The position numbers were made by a program, and so were the translations under genes. A stretch of DNA of 64,000 bases from the NCBI RefSeq assembly GCF_000208745.1, contig NC_030851.1:28239736-28303735 (forward strand), written 5' to 3'. The notes under the pieces were generated by a model. The model was given only the letters and a program-made list of their open reading frames with translations, searched no databases and had not been told where the DNA came from. The stretch comes from Theobroma cacao. Its lineage: Eukaryota; Streptophyta; Magnoliopsida; Malvales; Malvaceae. How positions within the stretch are numbered: position 1 is the stretch's first letter; each line of letters begins with the position of its first letter. Shown here piece after piece: positions 60,795 to 64,000 of the stretch.

Positions 60795-63700
60795 CTACTT
60801 GGAGACATAATCCACAGCAAGCAAAATGTATTTGTTGTTATATGAGGATATGAATGGACCCATGGAGTCAATACCCCATACATAAAAAATTTCTATCTCC
60901 ATGATGTTGTTGAGAGGCATCTCATGTCGCCTTGAGATATTTCCCACCATTTGGCACCTGTCACAATGCAATACAAAATTATGAGCATCCTTAAATAATG
61001 TTGGCCAATACAAACCTGATTGGAGGACTTTAGCAGCAGTCCTTGTTCCTCCAAAATGTCCTCCATAATCTAAAGAATGGCAATGGTGAAGCACACTTTG
61101 AATCTCTTCCTCTGGGATGCATTTTTTGAACATCTGGTCTTTACACTGTTTGAACAAGTAAGGCTCATTCCAAAAATAAAATTTAACATCATGCAAAAAT
61201 TTCTTTTTCTGATGAAAATTTAAATCAGGGGGAATAATATTACTTACCAAATGGTTTACAAAATTAGCATACCAAGGAAGTGATTTCTTACTAACTTGAA
61301 GGATTTGTTCATCAAGAAACGTCTCTTTGATTATGGTCGAATCCTTACCTTGAGCTTCAATTTCTAATCTTGAGAGGTGGTCTGCAACCTGATTTTCTGT
61401 TCCTTTTTTATCACGAATCTCAAGATCAAATTCTTGAAGTAAGAGGATCCATCTTATCAATCTTGGCTTAGCATCTTTCCTGGCAATCAAATACTTGATA
61501 GCTGAGTGATCAGTGTACACTATCACCTTTGTCCCCAAGAGATAGGAGCGAAATTTGTCAAAAGCAAAAACCACAGCTAAGAGCTCCTTTTCTGTCGTGG
61601 TATAATTTTTCTGAGCTTCGTTCAAAGTCTTGCTAGCATAATAGATGGAATGGAAGATTTTATCCTTCTTTTGTCCCAAAACAGCTCCCATTGCATAATC
61701 ACTCGCATCACACATTAGCTCAAAAGGAAGAGTCCAATCGAAACTAATTATGATAGGTGCAGATATTAATCTTTTCTTCAATTCATCAAAAGCAACAAGA
61801 CATTCATTATCAAACTTAAATGGCACATCTTTCTCCAATAAATTGCAAAGTGGTTTAGAAATTTTTGAAAAGTTCTTAATAAATCTTCTATAAAAACCAT
61901 CATGACCAAGAAAACTTCTAATACCTTTGACATTTATTGGAGGTGGTAATTTCTCAATTGCTTCAATTTTTGCTTTATCTACCTCAATGCCATTACTAGA
62001 GATCTTGTGCCCAAGAACAATACCTTCTCGCACCATGAAGTGACATTTCTCCCAATTGAGCACCAAATTTGTCTTTTCGCACCTCTTGAGTACCTTAGCA
62101 AGATTTAAAAGACAATCATCAAAATTATTTCCAAAGATTGAGAAATCATCCATAAATACCTCCAGGCATTTTTCCACCATGTCTGTGAATATGGGCATCA
62201 TGCATCGTTGAAAGGTGGCAAGTGCATTACATAATCCAAATGGCATTCTTCTAAAAGCAAAGGTGCCATAAGGACATGTAAATGTAGTCTTTTCCTGATC
62301 TTCAGGAGCAATAGCAATTTGGTTATAGCTAGAATAACCATATAGAAAACAATAATATTCCTTACCAGCCAAGCGATCTAACATTTGATCAATGAATGGA
62401 AGAGGGAAGTAATCTTTCCTTGTAGCTTTGTTGAGCTTGCGGTAGTCCATGCACACTCTCCATCCAGTCACCGTTCTTGTTGAAATGAGCTCATTATTGT
62501 CATTGGCCACCACAGTCATTCCTCCTTTCTTAGGAACACATTGAATTGGACTTACCCATGAGCTATCAGAGATAGGGTAGATTATTCTGACATCCAACCA
62601 CTTGATGATTTCCTGCTTGACCACTTTCTTCATGATGAGATTCAATCTTCTTTGTTGTTCAATTGTGGCTTTGTGATCTTCCTCAAGAAGAATTTTGTGC
62701 ATGCAAATATAAGGGCTAATTCCCTTAATATCAGTTATGGTCCACCCTATTGCTTTCTTGAATTCTCTAAGTGTTCGCAATAACTTCTCCTCTTGCAAGC
62801 TAGTAAGAGCATCAGAAATAATAACCGAAAGAGTGAAAGATTTTCCAAGAAAAGCATACCTCAAGTGTACTGGTAGAGGTTTGAGTTCCAAAGTAGGTGG
62901 CTCCTCAACGAAAGGCTTAGAAGTTGGCACCAAAGAAGCTGAAATATCTAAAGACTCAAATTGATGATTAGTTCTAAACCTGGAGTGAGCATTCAACAAA
63001 TTTGAATATTCAATAAACTCATCATCATTCCTATCAGAGTTAGTGATTAAACATGCTTCAAGAGGATCATTGGGATTTTCTTCTAAGAAAACATCATGTG
63101 TCAAATTGTTCACTACACTAACAGAAAAACAATCTTCAAATGTCACAGGCAATTTTAAAGCTTTGAAAATATTAAATGTTACCTGTTGGTCTTGAACTCT
63201 CAAAGTAAGCTCACATTTTTCAACATCAATTAAAGCTCTAGCAGTTGCTAAGAATGGCCTCCCAAGAATGATTGAAATTTGCCTATCTTCTTCCATGTCA
63301 AGAATTATAAAATCAATTGGAAAAATAAATTTATCTACCTTGACAAGAACATCTTCAATAATTCCCCTTGGGTACACATAAGAACGATTAGCCAATTGCA
63401 AAGTTACAGAAGTGGGTTTGCATTCCCCCAAACCAAGTTTCTCAAAAATTGACCAAGGCATTAAATTGATACTTGCACCTAAATCACTCAAAGCTTTTGT
63501 AAAAAATAAATTACCAATAATGCAAGGGATTGTGAAACTGCTTGGATTTTTGAGTTTTGGTGGTAGCTTGTTTTGGAGAATTGCACTACACTCTTCTGTA
63601 AGGGAGACAGTTTCAAACTCACCTAACTTTCTCTTTTTGGAGAGGATGTCCTTCAAGAACTTGACATAACTAGGCATTTGTTCCAGAGCTTCAGCAAAAG

Positions 63701-64000
63701 GAATATTTATGTGTAATTTCTTGAAAACATCAATGAACTTCTGAAATTTCTTCTCAAGCTTTTGCTTTTGGAGCCTTTGGGGAAAAGGTGGTGGAGGATG
63801 GATGACTTGAGAAACTCCTTGATTTTCAGCCTTGACCTTCTCTTTTTGTTCGACTTCACTTTCTTTCTCACAAATTCTTTCATTATCAACATGTTCATTC
63901 TCAGGTTCAACTACTTTTTCATTCACCCCTTCAATCTCTTTTCCATTCCTTAAGGTGATTGCTTGGCATTGTTCCTTACCTTTAGGATTGATTTGTGTGT
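60795..64000 (-). CDS. Athila gag-pol polyprotein, partial: gag end, protease, RT, RNase H, integrase start
   Basis: Open for at least 1068 codons. The nominal start at 63926 is a GTG, and the frame runs open to the window edge (reading 'ITLRNGKEIEG' just upstream), so the true start is off-window. Residue positions below count from 63926. Gag-protease linker 'PPPPFPQRLQKQKLEKKF' is at 44-61. Protease DLGA is at 148-151, the form normal for this lineage. Reverse transcriptase is at about 455-625 with FMDD at 591-594. RNase H is at about 735-850 (D740, E780, D806). Integrase zinc finger is at about 949-991 (H950, H957, C988, C991). First integrase Asp is D1020. Motif A of RT reads FLYGYSSY, so the catalytic Asp is Tyr at 529, which should abolish polymerase activity. 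The frame ends at an in-frame TAG inside integrase. Confidence 0.93.
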   Translation of the reverse strand, partial: TQINPKGKEQCQAITLRNGKEIEGVNEKVVEPENEHVDNERICEKESEVEQKEKVKAENQGVSQVIHPPPPFPQRLQKQKLEKKFQKFIDVFKKLHINIPFAEALEQMPSYVKFLKDILSKKRKLGEFETVSLTEECSAILQNKLPPKLKNPSSFTIPCIIGNLFFTKALSDLGASINLMPWSIFEKLGLGECKPTSVTLQLANRSYVYPRGIIEDVLVKVDKFIFPIDFIILDMEEDRQISIILGRPFLATARALIDVEKCELTLRVQDQQVTFNIFKALKLPVTFEDCFSVSVVNNLTHDVFLEENPNDPLEACLITNSDRNDDEFIEYSNLLNAHSRFRTNHQFESLDISASLVPTSKPFVEEPPTLELKPLPVHLRYAFLGKSFTLSVIISDALTSLQEEKLLRTLREFKKAIGWTITDIKGISPYICMHKILLEEDHKATIEQQRRLNLIMKKVVKQEIIKWLDVRIIYPISDSSWVSPIQCVPKKGGMTVVANDNNELISTRTVTGWRVCMDYRKLNKATRKDYFPLPFIDQMLDRLAGKEYYCFLYGYSSYNQIAIAPEDQEKTTFTCPYGTFAFRRMPFGLCNALATFQRCMMPIFTDMVEKCLEVFMDDFSIFGNNFDDCLLNLAKVLKRCEKTNLVLNWEKCHFMVREGIVLGHKISSNGIEVDKAKIEAIEKLPPPINVKGIRSFLGHDGFYRRFIKNFSKISKPLCNLLEKDVPFKFDNECLVAFDELKKRLISAPIIISFDWTLPFELMCDASDYAMGAVLGQKKDKIFHSIYYASKTLNEAQKNYTTTEKELLAVVFAFDKFRSYLLGTKVIVYTDHSAIKYLIARKDAKPRLIRWILLLQEFDLEIRDKKGTENQVADHLSRLEIEAQGKDSTIIKETFLDEQILQVSKKSLPWYANFVNHLVSNIIPPDLNFHQKKKFLHDVKFYFWNEPYLFKQCKDQMFKKCIPEEEIQSVLHHCHSLDYGGHFGGTRTAAKVLQSGLYWPTLFKDAHNFVLHCDRCQMVGNISRRHEMPLNNIMEIEIFYVWGIDSMGPFISSYNNKYILLAVDYVSK

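Larger units (their letters stand above)
56921..64000 (-). mobile_element. Athila-lineage Ty3/Gypsy element (3' LTR, 3' noncoding region, pol; 5' part off-window)
   Basis: The element runs from its 3' LTR at 56921-58363 leftmost to pol at the right edge. It is inserted within the Tekay-type gag-pol. The 5-mer next to the LTR is gcggt (56916-56920). The lineage call rests on the characteristic gag-pol linker, the DLGA-type protease, the RT and integrase sequence, and the very long noncoding region between integrase and the 3' LTR. It is the youngest-looking autonomous-type element in the window. Confidence 0.92.

Overview
This is nuclear DNA from a flowering plant, very probably a eudicot: AT-rich, intron-containing, and dominated by nested LTR retrotransposons with plant-specific lineages (Athila, Tekay/Del-type chromovirus, plant Copia). 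I cannot fix the family or species. One intact-looking host gene is present (a CONSTANS-like B-box/CCT transcription factor, 42451-43999, minus strand), plus the front part of a broken FLX-like coiled-coil gene (about 48340-50550, plus strand). Nearly everything else is transposon.

Layout. (1) 1-about 33100: one old, decayed Ty3/Gypsy element on the plus strand, here called G1. Its 5' LTR (from the window edge to about 6515), gag (6516-7102 and again from 24504), pol (to 27087 and 29708-30302) and 3' LTR (about 30303-33100) are separated by later insertions. The 5' LTR carries an Athila-type solo LTR (about 463-2057) and a Copia solo LTR (3911-5609). Gag is split by a 17.4-kb Copia-type element (7103-24503, minus strand) that carries gag but no visible pol. 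That element holds three chromovirus-type solo LTRs (7833-11024, 14636-17718, 21299-24335). Pol is split by another solo LTR (27088-29707). (2) About 33100-37640: a Copia remnant on the plus strand, split by a Tekay-type solo LTR (34203-36886). (3) 37640-44930: low-copy-looking sequence around the CONSTANS-like gene, with a 313-bp tandem duplication. (4) About 44930-46612: a CACTA (En/Spm) remnant. (5) 46613-48340: AT-rich intergenic DNA with a 91-bp tandem duplication. (6) About 48340-50550: FLX-like gene fragment, cut at 50551 by a Copia LTR. That LTR is cut at 50682 by a Tekay-type Gypsy element on the minus strand, which is cut at 56921 by an Athila element on the minus strand that runs off the window.

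Most solo-LTR boundaries were placed by comparing copies within the window. Several have matching 5-bp target duplications (aattt, gatta and aaatc perfect; gatac/gttac, ggaga/ggaaa and gactt/gcctt with one mismatch), which gives a relative order of insertion. The assembly has two N gaps (18056-18103, 22019-22870) and a single N at 36124. The Athila polyprotein is the longest open frame, but its reverse transcriptase lacks a catalytic aspartate and its integrase carries two stops and a frameshift, so no autonomous element here looks functional.
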